Part shown: positions 20,809 to 30,336 of the stretch, in pieces
How the letters are laid out: each line of letters opens with the position of its first letter
Numbering within the stretch: the first letter of the stretch is position 1
NCBI RefSeq assembly: GCF_027111255.2
Contig: NZ_CP114285.2
Location: 868,001 to 932,000, forward strand
DNA from: Flavobacterium flavigenum
Lineage (GTDB): Bacteria; Bacteroidota; Bacteroidia; Flavobacteriales; Flavobacteriaceae
Length of the DNA stretch: 64,000 nt
Reading direction: 5' to 3'
The notes under the pieces: generated by a model
Database searches by the model: none
Told to the model about the DNA's origin: nothing
The model's input: only the letters and a program-made list of their open reading frames with translations
Position numbers and translations under genes: made by a program

Positions 20809-21444
20809 ATGAAAATTAAAGACAATCCCAGTAAAACCAGAGCTTCAGATTATTCTGATAAACCAAAAAAAATTTCAGAAAACATTCGGAACAGAAGAAG
20901 CATTTTTGGTGATCAATTTGTCAAGGGAGAATTGCCTGATGACCTGCTCGATGAAATTCTAATAAACGCTACCTGGGCGCCCAATCACAAAATGACTGAG
21001 CCCTGGAGATTTATTGTATTAAGAGGAAAATATCTTGAAGAATATGGCGAATACATGGCCGATTATTACAAAGAATCCTATGCAAGAGAACTCACACCTG
21101 ATGCGTTAGAAAAAAAACTGGATTATCTGCGGAACTATCCTTTGAACGCAGTTTGCATGATTGGAATAATTCTGGTCCGAAACACTAAAATCAATCTTCC
21201 TGAATGGGAAGAGATTGCCGCTGTATCATCTGCTGTACAAAATATGGCGTTAACGTGTACTGCTAATACTATTGGAAGTTACTGGAGTACCAAAAATGTG
21301 GCTATTGATTACGTGAGCGAATTCGGTCTTGCTGAAAACGAAAAGTCCTTAGGTCTTCTCTATCTGGGATATTATGCGGATGATTTAAAAATATCCAAAA
21401 AGAAGAGAACTCCTTTATCCAAAAAAGTGATTTATCTGCAATAA
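20809..21444 (+). CDS. Nitroreductase-family flavoprotein
   Basis: A 211-residue FMN protein of the nitroreductase fold. Near the N-terminus ENIRNRRSIFGDQF is the FMN-phosphate-binding Arg motif, followed by ATWAPNHKMTEPWRFIV, as in YdjA/NfsB-type proteins. The C-terminal YLGYYADD is also typical. No signal peptide. It is the first gene of the siderophore operon, 29 nt before the decarboxylase. A nitroreductase is not part of known NIS pathways. It could act on the siderophore or its precursors, or help reduce ferric complexes, but that is speculation. Confidence 0.82.
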   Translation: MKIKDNPSKTRASDYSDKPKKISENIRNRRSIFGDQFVKGELPDDLLDEILINATWAPNHKMTEPWRFIVLRGKYLEEYGEYMADYYKESYARELTPDALEKKLDYLRNYPLNAVCMIGIILVRNTKINLPEWEEIAAVSSAVQNMALTCTANTIGSYWSTKNVAIDYVSEFGLAENEKSLGLLYLGYYADDLKISKKKRTPLSKKVIYLQ

Positions 21445-21473
21445 ATTATTAACAACCTTAAATAAAACCCATT

Positions 21474-23000
21474 ATGAACAACACATTAATGAATGATGAG
21501 GCACAAAAAAAATCGGTGCTTACACCCGATCAGGATTATTATAAAGATATTTTTCATCAACATGCTAATGACGAATATGCTGAAGCCATACAATTAGCAA
21601 AAGATCGCGTTTCGGACTTTCTAAAAAACAACCGAAAACCTTTCAGCGGAATCAGACCTGATGAAATGAAAGCGAAAGTAGAAATTGTAGATTTAGACAC
21701 TCCCCTTCCCGATTATGAAAGCTTATTAAATGAAGCGGATGATCTGTATGTAAAACACGCTACAGCCTACCATTTACCAGAATATATTGCGCATTTAAAT
21801 TGCCCTGTGGTAATTCCGGCACTCGCAGCCGAAGTATTGATCAGCGCCATAAATTCATCTCAGGATACTTATGATCAGAGCGCCGGAGGTACTTTTATCG
21901 AACGAAAATTAATTGACTGGACCAGCAAACAAATTGGCTATTCTGAAAATGCGGATGGTATTTTTACTGCCGGAGGTTCCCAAAGCAACTTAATGGGATT
22001 ATTACTGGCCAGAGATTATTTTTCTCTTGAATATCAAAAATGGAACATCAAACTTGACGGTCTTCCGCCTGATGCGAGTAAGTTTAGAATTTTTGTTTCT
22101 GATAAAGCGCATTTCAGCAATCATAAAAATGCATGGATTTTGGGTCTTGGTGAACAGTCCATTGTACACGTTGGTGTAGATTCGAGATATCGAATGGATC
22201 CTAAGCAGCTTGAAAAAGCAATTACTGCAGAAATAGAAAAAGGCAATATTCCGATTGCTATTACGGCTACAGCAGGAACAACCGATTTTGGAAATGTTGA
22301 TCCATTAACTGAAATAGCCCATATTGCCAGTCGTCACAATTTATGGCTTCATGTTGACGCCGCTTATGGATGCGGATTATTGCTATCAGAAAAATACAGA
22401 TATCTTTTAAACGGAATTGAACTTGCAGATTCGGTAACCATCGACTACCATAAATCTTTCTTTCAGCCGATTAGCAGCAGTGCTTTTATAGTAAAAAACA
22501 AACTGCATCTTAACATTATCAAGCACCACGCCGATTATCTGAATCCAAAAGAGCAGGATTATGATGCACTTCCGGCGCAAATCAATAAATCCATTATTCA
22601 GAGTACCCGTCGTTTTGATGCGCTTAAACTTTGGTTTACGCTCCGTTACATGGGCAAAGATAAGCTTGGGCAATACACCGACACCATCATAGAAACAGCA
22701 GAACAAACAGCCAATTACCTGGAAAATGATGAAAATTTTGAGCTTTTATGCCACTCAGATATGGGTGTATTGGTCTTCCGTTACATCAACGGTCTTGATC
22801 CGGCTAATTATTGCAACATCAATCAGTACATCAAAGAAAAATTATTTTTTAGCGGAGAAGTTCTGGTTGCCAGCACAAAAGTAAATGGAAATTTCTATCT
22901 CAAATTCACCATTTTCAATCCTTTGACTACGCTTAATGACATCAAAAACATTCTTAACCTCATTAAAAAAACCGGAAATGAATACCAACAACTCAACTAA
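21474..23000 (+). CDS. PLP-dependent diamine-forming decarboxylase (DesA/RhbB-like)
   Basis: A 508-residue group II decarboxylase. The PLP lysine is Lys327 in TIDYHKSFFQP, and Asp295 in LHVDAAYGCG binds the pyridine nitrogen. TAGGSQSNLMGLLLARD and AHLNCPVVIPALAAE closely resemble DesA of desferrioxamine biosynthesis (lysine to cadaverine) and RhbB (diaminobutyrate to diaminopropane). The context gives no way to choose between lysine, hydroxylysine and shorter substrates. A lysine hydroxylase-like gene next door favours lysine or hydroxylysine. Its 3' end overlaps the next gene by 23 nt. Confidence 0.88.
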   Translation: MNNTLMNDEAQKKSVLTPDQDYYKDIFHQHANDEYAEAIQLAKDRVSDFLKNNRKPFSGIRPDEMKAKVEIVDLDTPLPDYESLLNEADDLYVKHATAYHLPEYIAHLNCPVVIPALAAEVLISAINSSQDTYDQSAGGTFIERKLIDWTSKQIGYSENADGIFTAGGSQSNLMGLLLARDYFSLEYQKWNIKLDGLPPDASKFRIFVSDKAHFSNHKNAWILGLGEQSIVHVGVDSRYRMDPKQLEKAITAEIEKGNIPIAITATAGTTDFGNVDPLTEIAHIASRHNLWLHVDAAYGCGLLLSEKYRYLLNGIELADSVTIDYHKSFFQPISSSAFIVKNKLHLNIIKHHADYLNPKEQDYDALPAQINKSIIQSTRRFDALKLWFTLRYMGKDKLGQYTDTIIETAEQTANYLENDENFELLCHSDMGVLVFRYINGLDPANYCNINQYIKEKLFFSGEVLVASTKVNGNFYLKFTIFNPLTTLNDIKNILNLIKKTGNEYQQLN

Positions 23001-25419
23001 TTTTCATCAACTGGCAGAGCAGGTTAATTTTAAATCCCTGCTGAATTGTTATTGCAGGGAATTCAGGAACTGGAGCCGTTATGAAGGTATTCCGAAATAC
23101 GATCCTACACTGGCAGATTATATGCAGACTATCAATCATAAATCATTTCTGCGGTTTGATTTTACTGATATCGGTCAGGAAGTTTTTGCTCCCCTAACCT
23201 ACTTTTCAGAAAGCGGCGTACATTCTTTTGGTTTTCCAATTGTTGTCCGCAATAGTTCTTCAGACGATATCAAAGAGATAAGTCCATTCGATTTTGTAGA
23301 AATTGTATCAGCATTTGCTAAAACAGATTATCCAGAAATAGATTCGCTGCCAACTCAAAAACGCATGCAAAACAGTATTGATAATCTGGCTTTTTATCTT
23401 TCTGAGTATAAAAAAAGTGATCAGGCTGTCAATAGTCCTGAACAGACTTTTATTGAAGCCGAGCAATCGCTGATTTTGGGACACAGCGTACACCCTCTGC
23501 CGAAAAGCAGAGAAGGTTTTACCCACGAAGAGCTGAAAAAATATTCTCCTGAAACAGCAGGGCAATTTCCGTTGCATTTTTTCCTTATTCATCCGGATAA
23601 TGTGCTCGAAAAAAGTGCTGAAGAGTATCTTATGACGAGTTATCTCAGAAATGAAATTTCAAAATATGCAGATAATAGCACTAAAGAATTACTGACTTTA
23701 TATCCCGAATGGAAAGTAGTTCCAACACATCCATGGGAAGCTGAGTATTTATTAAATCAGACTGAAGTGAAAGAAATGCAGTCGAAAAAACTTCTTTTCA
23801 GTCTGGGGCAATTCGGACCATCGTATACAGCTACCTCATCGGTTCGTACAGTATACAATGCTGAAAGCGAATGGATGTATAAATTTTCACTTCATGTAAA
23901 AATCACCAACTCTTATCGTGTTAATTATCTTCATGAATTAAACCGTGGTTATGATGCCGGCAAACTCATGAAAACAGAATGGGGAAAAGGAATTAAGAAA
24001 GAGTATCCTGAAGTACAGCTTATTTGCGATCCTGCTTTTATTGCTGTGGTTTATGAAGATAAGGTAATTGATGGCTTTAGCACCAGTGTACGCCAAAATC
24101 CTTTCCATGGAACAAATGCCCGAAAAAATGTAAGCATGGTTGCCTCTTTATGTCAGGATGGTGTGCTTGGTGAATCAGCCAGAATACTGAATATCATTAA
24201 CGAATCGGCAAAAAGACGGGACAAAGAAGTTACAGAAACAGCTATTGACTGGTTTAAGCAATATCTTAAAGTGACTTTACATCCGTTAGTAGGTATCTTC
24301 AATAAATACGGATTTGGAGCAGAATTCCATCAGCAAAACATCCTTATTGAATTTGATGACCATCTTTTCCCGTCTAAAATGTATTTCAGGGACAATCAGG
24401 GTTATTTTTTCCGTCAGGGAAAAGCGAAGGAATTGCAGAATCTCATTAAAGATTTTGGTGACGAAAGCCGAAATTTTATAGCAGAAAACCGAATAATTAA
24501 CCTTTGGGGCTATTATTTTTTAGTGAATCACCTTTTTGGAATCGTAAATGTTTTAGGCAAAAACAAACTGGCTAATGAGTCATTACTTCTTCACATGATT
24601 TATGAAGCATTCAAAGCTGAAGAAGCAACGGATACCACAGGTCTGACTTCTCATTTTTTAAACAGCATTCAACTGTATGCAAAATGCAATCTGCTAACGA
24701 GCCTCAACAATATGGATGAAGCCAGTGCGCCAAGAACCAACCCTGCGGTATATTTGAATTATCCAAATCCTTTAAACAAATACTTTTTTTCTCAAAAGCT
24801 AATAAAGCCTAAAGGAGAAGATGTGGTTTTTAGCCGATACTTCGAAAAGGAAAATGTAACCATAACCTTGCGTCCGGTTAATCCTGAAGAGGATTTGGAA
24901 ATGCTGCACGAATGGTTTCATCGTGAACATGCCTTAAAAATCTGGAAAATGAACTGGCCTGTTAAAGAGTTGGAATTGTTTTACCGAACGCTCCTTCCCG
25001 GAGATATTTCACACAGTTATATCGGCGAAGTCAATGGCGAACCTACTTTTAACATGGAAGTATATTGGGCGAACCGTGACATTGTTGGAGGTTATTATGA
25101 CTCCCTACCATCCGATTACGGAACGCATCTATTTATCGCGCCAACAGATTCCAAACTAAAATTCACTTCTGCTGTAACGCAATCGATGATGGATTTTGTT
25201 TTTGCAGAATCAAAAGTCGGCAAAATGGTGGGCGAAGGAGCTGTAGATTCGATAGCATCAATGCTGAATAAAGCGCATGTTGGATTCAAAATCGAAAAAG
25301 TAATTGAAATGCCGCATAAAAAAGCCAACCTCAATTATTGCTACAGAGAATGGTATTGGGAAAAATTTCCTGCTGCCAAAGACTTTCAGAACATTCCGGT
25401 TTCAGCACCTCAGGTTTAA
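22978..25419 (+). CDS. NIS siderophore synthetase (IucA/IucC) fused to a GNAT acyltransferase
   Basis: An 813-residue fusion. Residues about 150-600 are an IucA/IucC synthetase with a FhuF-like end: HPWEAEYLL, TSSVRTV (ATP site), FSLHVKITNSYR and YGFGAEFHQQN are its active-site blocks. After about 620 a GNAT/RhbD-type N-acyltransferase follows (VTITLRPVNPEEDLEMLHEW, then KMVGEGAVDSIASMLNKAHV). GNAT domains of this group acylate N-hydroxydiamines. I chose the ATG at 22978, because the protein then begins MNTNNSTNFHQ and lines up with the synthetase N-terminus; it overlaps the decarboxylase by 23 nt. Fusions of acyltransferase and NIS synthetase are known from marine Bacteroidetes making bisucaberin-type siderophores. 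Confidence 0.9.
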   Translation: MNTNNSTNFHQLAEQVNFKSLLNCYCREFRNWSRYEGIPKYDPTLADYMQTINHKSFLRFDFTDIGQEVFAPLTYFSESGVHSFGFPIVVRNSSSDDIKEISPFDFVEIVSAFAKTDYPEIDSLPTQKRMQNSIDNLAFYLSEYKKSDQAVNSPEQTFIEAEQSLILGHSVHPLPKSREGFTHEELKKYSPETAGQFPLHFFLIHPDNVLEKSAEEYLMTSYLRNEISKYADNSTKELLTLYPEWKVVPTHPWEAEYLLNQTEVKEMQSKKLLFSLGQFGPSYTATSSVRTVYNAESEWMYKFSLHVKITNSYRVNYLHELNRGYDAGKLMKTEWGKGIKKEYPEVQLICDPAFIAVVYEDKVIDGFSTSVRQNPFHGTNARKNVSMVASLCQDGVLGESARILNIINESAKRRDKEVTETAIDWFKQYLKVTLHPLVGIFNKYGFGAEFHQQNILIEFDDHLFPSKMYFRDNQGYFFRQGKAKELQNLIKDFGDESRNFIAENRIINLWGYYFLVNHLFGIVNVLGKNKLANESLLLHMIYEAFKAEEATDTTGLTSHFLNSIQLYAKCNLLTSLNNMDEASAPRTNPAVYLNYPNPLNKYFFSQKLIKPKGEDVVFSRYFEKENVTITLRPVNPEEDLEMLHEWFHREHALKIWKMNWPVKELELFYRTLLPGDISHSYIGEVNGEPTFNMEVYWANRDIVGGYYDSLPSDYGTHLFIAPTDSKLKFTSAVTQSMMDFVFAESKVGKMVGEGAVDSIASMLNKAHVGFKIEKVIEMPHKKANLNYCYREWYWEKFPAAKDFQNIPVSAPQV

Positions 25420-25437
25420 TTAATTAAAAAAGTAACA

Positions 25438-26811
25438 ATGAGTACAGAAAAAATATACTCGGTCATAGGTATCGGGATTGGTCCTTTTAATCTTGGTCTT
25501 GCCGCCCTTATGGAGCCGGTAGACGAACTTTCATCACTGTTTTTTGATCAGTCAGCCAGTTTTGACTGGCATCCGGGTCTGATGTTAAACAACGCCACAC
25601 TTCAGGTTCCGTTTTTAGGAGATTTAGTTACAATGGCAGATCCCACAAGTCAATATACGTTCCTGAATTTTATCAAAGAAAGCGGGCGTTTGTACAAATT
25701 CTACATCCGTGAAAATTTCTTTATTTTCAGAAGAGAATACAATGAATATTGCAAATGGGTAGCTTCTAAACTTGATAATTTGAAATTCTCCCACAAAGTA
25801 GTTTCTCTGGATTATGTTGATGGTTTGTACAAAGTAGTTGTGATGAATACAGAAACCTGTATCACCTCAACCTATTATGCAGAAAAAATTGTTTTAGGAA
25901 CAGGAACTTCTCCATACATTCCTGATTTTATTGAAAAAAAGGAACTGCCAAATGTAATTCATGCATCTAAATATTTATATTCCAAATCAAGAATCAAAAA
26001 CAATCATTCGGTTACTATTATTGGTTCAGGTCAAAGTGCTGCAGAAGTATTTCGTGATCTTTTACCGGAAACTGAAAACGGTTTACAGCTCAAATGGTAC
26101 ACCCGTTCTTCCCACTTCTTCCCTTTGGATAACAAATCAAAACTGACGCTGGAACTTACCTCTCCTGAATATGTAGATCATTTTCATAGTCTGACGTACG
26201 AAAAAAGAAAACAACTTTTAGCCAGACAACACGGACTTTATAAAGGAATCGATCAGGAACTGATTAACGAAATTTTTGACAGCCTTTATGAAATGAGTTT
26301 AGAAAACAAGCCTTTGAATGTGGAATTACGCTCCAATCTGCGTCTGACAACTGTTACTGAAAATGCGGACAGTTCTTACACTATGGACTTTATTCATACC
26401 GAACTTGAACAGCCGTTTCAGGATCAGAGTGATTATATTATTCTGGCAACAGGTTACAGTTACAAAGAACCGGATATCATTAAAGGAATTGAAAACAAAA
26501 TTAACCGTCTTGAAAACGGCTTATTCAATGTAAATCGCAATTATACCATTGATAAAGAGGGAAAAGACATCTTTGTTCAGAATGCAGAACTGCATACCCA
26601 TGGACTTTCGACTCCTGACCTAGGCATGGGACCATATCGAAATTCCTGCATCATTAACCAACTCACCAATCGTGAGGTTTATAAAGTTGAAAAACGAATC
26701 GCCTTCCAGGAATTTGGTGTACTGAAATCAACAGATGATTTTTTACAAAAGGATGCTATGGCAAGCATCAACGAACAATTAGATATCGAGGTCTTACTAA
26801 AAACAAATTAA
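25438..26811 (+). CDS. Lysine/diamine N-hydroxylase (IucD/DesB/PvdA-like)
   Basis: A 457-residue flavin monooxygenase that forms the N-hydroxy group of hydroxamates. The FAD-binding GIGIGPFNLGLAAL lies at about 11-24, the NADPH-binding GSGQSAAEVF near 198-207, and the C-terminal ATGYSY near 341-346. The usual length is 420-460. It sits 18 nt after the synthetase fusion and 1 nt before the second synthetase, so it is co-transcribed with both. It would act on the free diamine before acylation. Confidence 0.93.
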   Translation: MSTEKIYSVIGIGIGPFNLGLAALMEPVDELSSLFFDQSASFDWHPGLMLNNATLQVPFLGDLVTMADPTSQYTFLNFIKESGRLYKFYIRENFFIFRREYNEYCKWVASKLDNLKFSHKVVSLDYVDGLYKVVVMNTETCITSTYYAEKIVLGTGTSPYIPDFIEKKELPNVIHASKYLYSKSRIKNNHSVTIIGSGQSAAEVFRDLLPETENGLQLKWYTRSSHFFPLDNKSKLTLELTSPEYVDHFHSLTYEKRKQLLARQHGLYKGIDQELINEIFDSLYEMSLENKPLNVELRSNLRLTTVTENADSSYTMDFIHTELEQPFQDQSDYIILATGYSYKEPDIIKGIENKINRLENGLFNVNRNYTIDKEGKDIFVQNAELHTHGLSTPDLGMGPYRNSCIINQLTNREVYKVEKRIAFQEFGVLKSTDDFLQKDAMASINEQLDIEVLLKTN

Positions 26812-26812
26812 G

Positions 26813-28648
26813 ATGATAACTCCTGAAAATATATTCAACGACACCAAACATCTCGACACAGAAATCTGGAATAAAGTCAACCGAAATCTGTTGGCTAAAA
26901 GTATCTCTGAACTGATGCGCGAAGATCTGGCAAAACCGGAAATCATAAGCAAACAAGAAGATGGTCTGACTCATTTTAGATTAGCAACTGATAAAGAAAA
27001 TCTGCATTATACTTTTTCTGCTTATCCAAGATTTATCAATTACTGGCATATTGTAAAGGAAAGCATCCGCAGAAATGAAGACGGACAGGAATCAGGCACA
27101 ATTGATGTCCCTAATTTCTTTATAGAATTTCAGGAAACTTTTGGCATAAACTCCTTTACGCTGGCCCATTATGCTGAAGAGTTATTGCATACTTTATACG
27201 CTGATGCCTTTATCCATTCTCAGAAACGTTTGTCGGCTTCGGAACTCGCAGATGCCGATTTTCAAACTATTGAACACAGTCTGGATGGACATCCATGGGT
27301 CATTGTAAATAAAGGCCGCATTGGTTTTGATTCACAGGATTATCAGAATTTCGCACCTGAATCTGGTCAGAATACACGTTTGGTTTGGGTTGCCGCTCAT
27401 AAAAGCCGTACTACTTTTCGTTTATTAGAAACTATGGATCAGCAGCGTTTTTTTGAAAATGAACTGGGCAAAGAAAAAATAGACTCTTTCAGAAGTGTGC
27501 TTAATCAGGCAAATGTAAATCCTGATGATTACATTTTTATCCCGGTACATTCCTGGCAATGGCAGAATAAACTTGTGATGCAGTTTGCCCATGATATTGC
27601 TTCGAAACACCTTATTCTTTTAGGACTTTCAGACGATTTATACAGTCCGCAACAAAGTATTCGTACGTTTTTTAACCAAAGTCAGCCGCAGAGACATTAT
27701 GTAAAAACAGCAATATCTATCTTAAACACCAGCCACATCAGGGGATTATGCGCCAAACAATTGTCCATTGCGCCTAAATTAACCGGTTGGATAAAAAATT
27801 TATTAGAAAAAGATTTGCATCTACAAAATATGGGTGTTGTACTCTTGGGCGAAGTCGTTTCGGTAAGTTACACACATCCAAGTTACAGTAAAATTGCAAA
27901 TCCTCCTTATCAGTACAATGAGTTTTTGGGAGCGATGTGGAGAGAGAGTCCGGTTAGCTTTTTAAAGCCAGGAGAAAATCTGATGACGATGGCGGCTTTA
28001 TTATATGTAGACAATCAGGACAAAAGTCTGATTCAGGAACTGATTGAAAAATCGGGACTTTCTACAGAGCAGTGGTTAAAAGCCTATATGACGGCTTATC
28101 TTAAACCTGTTTTGCAGATTTATTACCAGCATTCTCTATGCATTGATCCGCATGGGCAAAACGTCATCCTTATTTTAAAAGATTATGTGCCAACGCGTAT
28201 TGCTTTGCAGGATTTTGTAGGCGATATTTTAATTAATGAAGAAGGAAAGAAAAAACTGCCTCAGGAATTCATTGAGAATATGTTTAATGCCTCTCCAAAT
28301 CCTGAAAATGCCCCATTGGTTATTCTGATAGCGGTTTTTGATGCTTTTTTCAGATACCTGAGCGATGTGTTAATCACAACTACAGACTATTCGGAAGTTT
28401 CGTTTTGGAATTGTGTTTACGAAATCATCACAGAATACCAGGAAGAACATCCTGAACTACAGGATATGTTTGAAAAATATGACTTGCTTATTCCGGAGTT
28501 TAAACGCCTCATTTTTAACAGCCGACGTTTGTTTAATGGGTATGAAGAAACTTCCGGTTTTCCTCATATGAAAAAAAGCGGTTTTATCCCCAACCCTTTG
28601 TATCAGCTGGTTACATCGGAATTGGCAACTTTAAAAGAAAATTTATGA
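26813..28648 (+). CDS. Second NIS siderophore synthetase (IucA/IucC family)
   Basis: A 611-residue synthetase without extra domains. Its motifs are HSWQWQN, QQSIRTFFN (ATP site), KTAISILNTSHIRG and HSLCIDPHGQN. It is a diverged paralogue of the synthetase half of the upstream fusion. Two synthetases in one cluster usually mean two sequential condensations on one dicarboxylic or tricarboxylic core (as with RhbC/RhbF) rather than one enzyme repeating (as with DesD). It ends 4 nt into the exporter gene. Confidence 0.92.
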   Translation: MITPENIFNDTKHLDTEIWNKVNRNLLAKSISELMREDLAKPEIISKQEDGLTHFRLATDKENLHYTFSAYPRFINYWHIVKESIRRNEDGQESGTIDVPNFFIEFQETFGINSFTLAHYAEELLHTLYADAFIHSQKRLSASELADADFQTIEHSLDGHPWVIVNKGRIGFDSQDYQNFAPESGQNTRLVWVAAHKSRTTFRLLETMDQQRFFENELGKEKIDSFRSVLNQANVNPDDYIFIPVHSWQWQNKLVMQFAHDIASKHLILLGLSDDLYSPQQSIRTFFNQSQPQRHYVKTAISILNTSHIRGLCAKQLSIAPKLTGWIKNLLEKDLHLQNMGVVLLGEVVSVSYTHPSYSKIANPPYQYNEFLGAMWRESPVSFLKPGENLMTMAALLYVDNQDKSLIQELIEKSGLSTEQWLKAYMTAYLKPVLQIYYQHSLCIDPHGQNVILILKDYVPTRIALQDFVGDILINEEGKKKLPQEFIENMFNASPNPENAPLVILIAVFDAFFRYLSDVLITTTDYSEVSFWNCVYEIITEYQEEHPELQDMFEKYDLLIPEFKRLIFNSRRLFNGYEETSGFPHMKKSGFIPNPLYQLVTSELATLKENL

Positions 28649-30051
28649 AAGAAGCCCTATTGAAAACACGTTCCTTTTTTAGCCTTTTAAGGCATTCCAT
28701 TTCCGGAAAGGAAAGTAATTTTACCTCAGGCAGTATAAACAGAACGATTATTTTATTGTCTGTGCCAATGGTTGCCGAATTACTGATGGAATCTTTATTT
28801 GTCTGTTCAAACTTGTTTTTCGTTAGCAGATTAGGAACCAATGCCATTTCTATTGCCGGTGCCACTACTACTTTTATTACTTTTTGCTATTCAGTTTCTA
28901 TAGGATTGGGAATTGCAGCTTCGGCTATGATTTCAAGAAGAATTGGAGAGAAAAAGTTTAAAGCAGCGGGCCAAACCGCCATGCAGGTTATTTACATCAC
29001 AACTCCAATAGCTGTAATCATCAGTATCGTCTGCTCCGTGTGGACTTCAGAAATCATGAGTCTTATGGGACTCTCCCCTGCCATGGTTCAGGAAGGATAT
29101 AGTTATGGAGTAGTCATGTTTGCTTCCAGCGGATTTTTGATTCTGCGAATCGTAATCAACGGAATATTTCGTGGGGCCGGTGATGCTTCTACTGCCATGC
29201 GGGTGTTATGGGTCTCAAATGCACTGAACATCATTTTATGTCCGATTTTCATTTTCGGATGGGGCGTTATTCCTGCTTTTGGTTTACTAGGAGTCGGAAT
29301 CGCAACCTTAATAGCCCGATTGATCGGAGTCCTTTATCAAACATGGTATCTCATCAGAGGCAAAACCGTAATGAAAATCGGTTTGGCGCAATTGGTATTC
29401 CATTTAGAGATTTTCAAAAGAATTCTCAAATTAGCTTTTAGCGGGACCGTTCAGTTTATTATTCCTGCTTCCAGCTGGGTATTTATGATAAAAATTATGT
29501 CCCATTTTGGAGAAAATGCCCTGGCCGGATATATTTTGGCACAAAGAGTAACTTCAATTGCGACAATGCCTGCCTGGGGACTTGGAAACGCTGCCGGAAT
29601 ATTAACAGGCCAAAATCTGGGCGCCAGACAGCCGGAACGCGCGGAAAAATCGGTTTGGAGAGCAGGAATGCTGAATATGGGATTTTTGGTGTTTATTGCT
29701 GTCTGCTGGATATTTCTCGCAGTTCCCGTGGTAAAAATCTTTACTGATATTCCGGAAGTGATTTCTCAAAGTACGATGTATATCCATCTTATTTCGATGG
29801 CGTATGTTTTATTAGGATACACGATGGTGATCTCAAGGGCACTCAATGCTGCCGGAGAAGTAAAAGTCGTTACCTGGCTTTATATTTTGATGTTTTATAT
29901 CGTACAGATTCCTTTTGCCTATTTATTGGGAATTGCTTTTGACCTGGGCTCTAATGGTGTCTTTACTGCGATACTGCTTTCAGAAATTGTATTGGCCATT
30001 GCCTGTATTATCATCTTTCGAAAGGGAAAATGGAAAACTACAAAAGTTTAA
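28645..30051 (+). CDS. MATE-family exporter, probably for the siderophore
   Basis: A 468-residue membrane protein with about 12 predicted helices. The repeated MATE pattern is visible: SVPMVAELLMESLFV near the start and PASSWVFMIKIMSHFGENALAGYILAQR at the start of the second half. Its start codon overlaps the stop of the second synthetase (ATGA), so production is coupled. MATE proteins in NIS clusters of Bacteroidetes are assumed to export the siderophore; this is inference from position. Confidence 0.88.
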   Translation: MKEALLKTRSFFSLLRHSISGKESNFTSGSINRTIILLSVPMVAELLMESLFVCSNLFFVSRLGTNAISIAGATTTFITFCYSVSIGLGIAASAMISRRIGEKKFKAAGQTAMQVIYITTPIAVIISIVCSVWTSEIMSLMGLSPAMVQEGYSYGVVMFASSGFLILRIVINGIFRGAGDASTAMRVLWVSNALNIILCPIFIFGWGVIPAFGLLGVGIATLIARLIGVLYQTWYLIRGKTVMKIGLAQLVFHLEIFKRILKLAFSGTVQFIIPASSWVFMIKIMSHFGENALAGYILAQRVTSIATMPAWGLGNAAGILTGQNLGARQPERAEKSVWRAGMLNMGFLVFIAVCWIFLAVPVVKIFTDIPEVISQSTMYIHLISMAYVLLGYTMVISRALNAAGEVKVVTWLYILMFYIVQIPFAYLLGIAFDLGSNGVFTAILLSEIVLAIACIIIFRKGKWKTTKV

Positions 30052-30076
30052 TAAAAATTTAAATCAATTAAAAATT

Positions 30077-30319
30077 ATGAATACAACAGAACAATTACAC
30101 AACGTATTTGCAAGAGCTTTTGAAATACCTGTTGAAACTATAAACGATCAGTTAGAATATCAGGGAATAGCCGAATGGGATTCTATGAGTCACTTAGTAT
30201 TGGTAGAAGAACTGGAAAGAACCTATAACATTTCAATAGACATGGAAGATATTCTGGATATGGGAAACGTTGAAAAAATAAAAAACCTTCTTAAAAAACA
30301 CGGATTTGAAATTAATTAG
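30077..30319 (+). CDS. Acyl carrier protein
   Basis: An 80-residue protein with an ACP four-helix pattern and the phosphopantetheine-attachment motif EWDSMSHLVLVEELE, where Ser36 is the predicted attachment site. The start at ATG 30077 was chosen because the upstream reading frame runs back into the MATE gene. It follows the exporter by 25 nt and is followed 17 nt later by an adenylating enzyme, so they form a loading pair. It is not the housekeeping fatty-acid ACP: the sequence is shorter and lacks the GADSLD motif. An amino-acid, hydroxy-acid or acyl cargo is possible. Confidence 0.85.
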   Translation: MNTTEQLHNVFARAFEIPVETINDQLEYQGIAEWDSMSHLVLVEELERTYNISIDMEDILDMGNVEKIKNLLKKHGFEIN

Positions 30320-30336
30320 CAACCAACATTAGAAAC

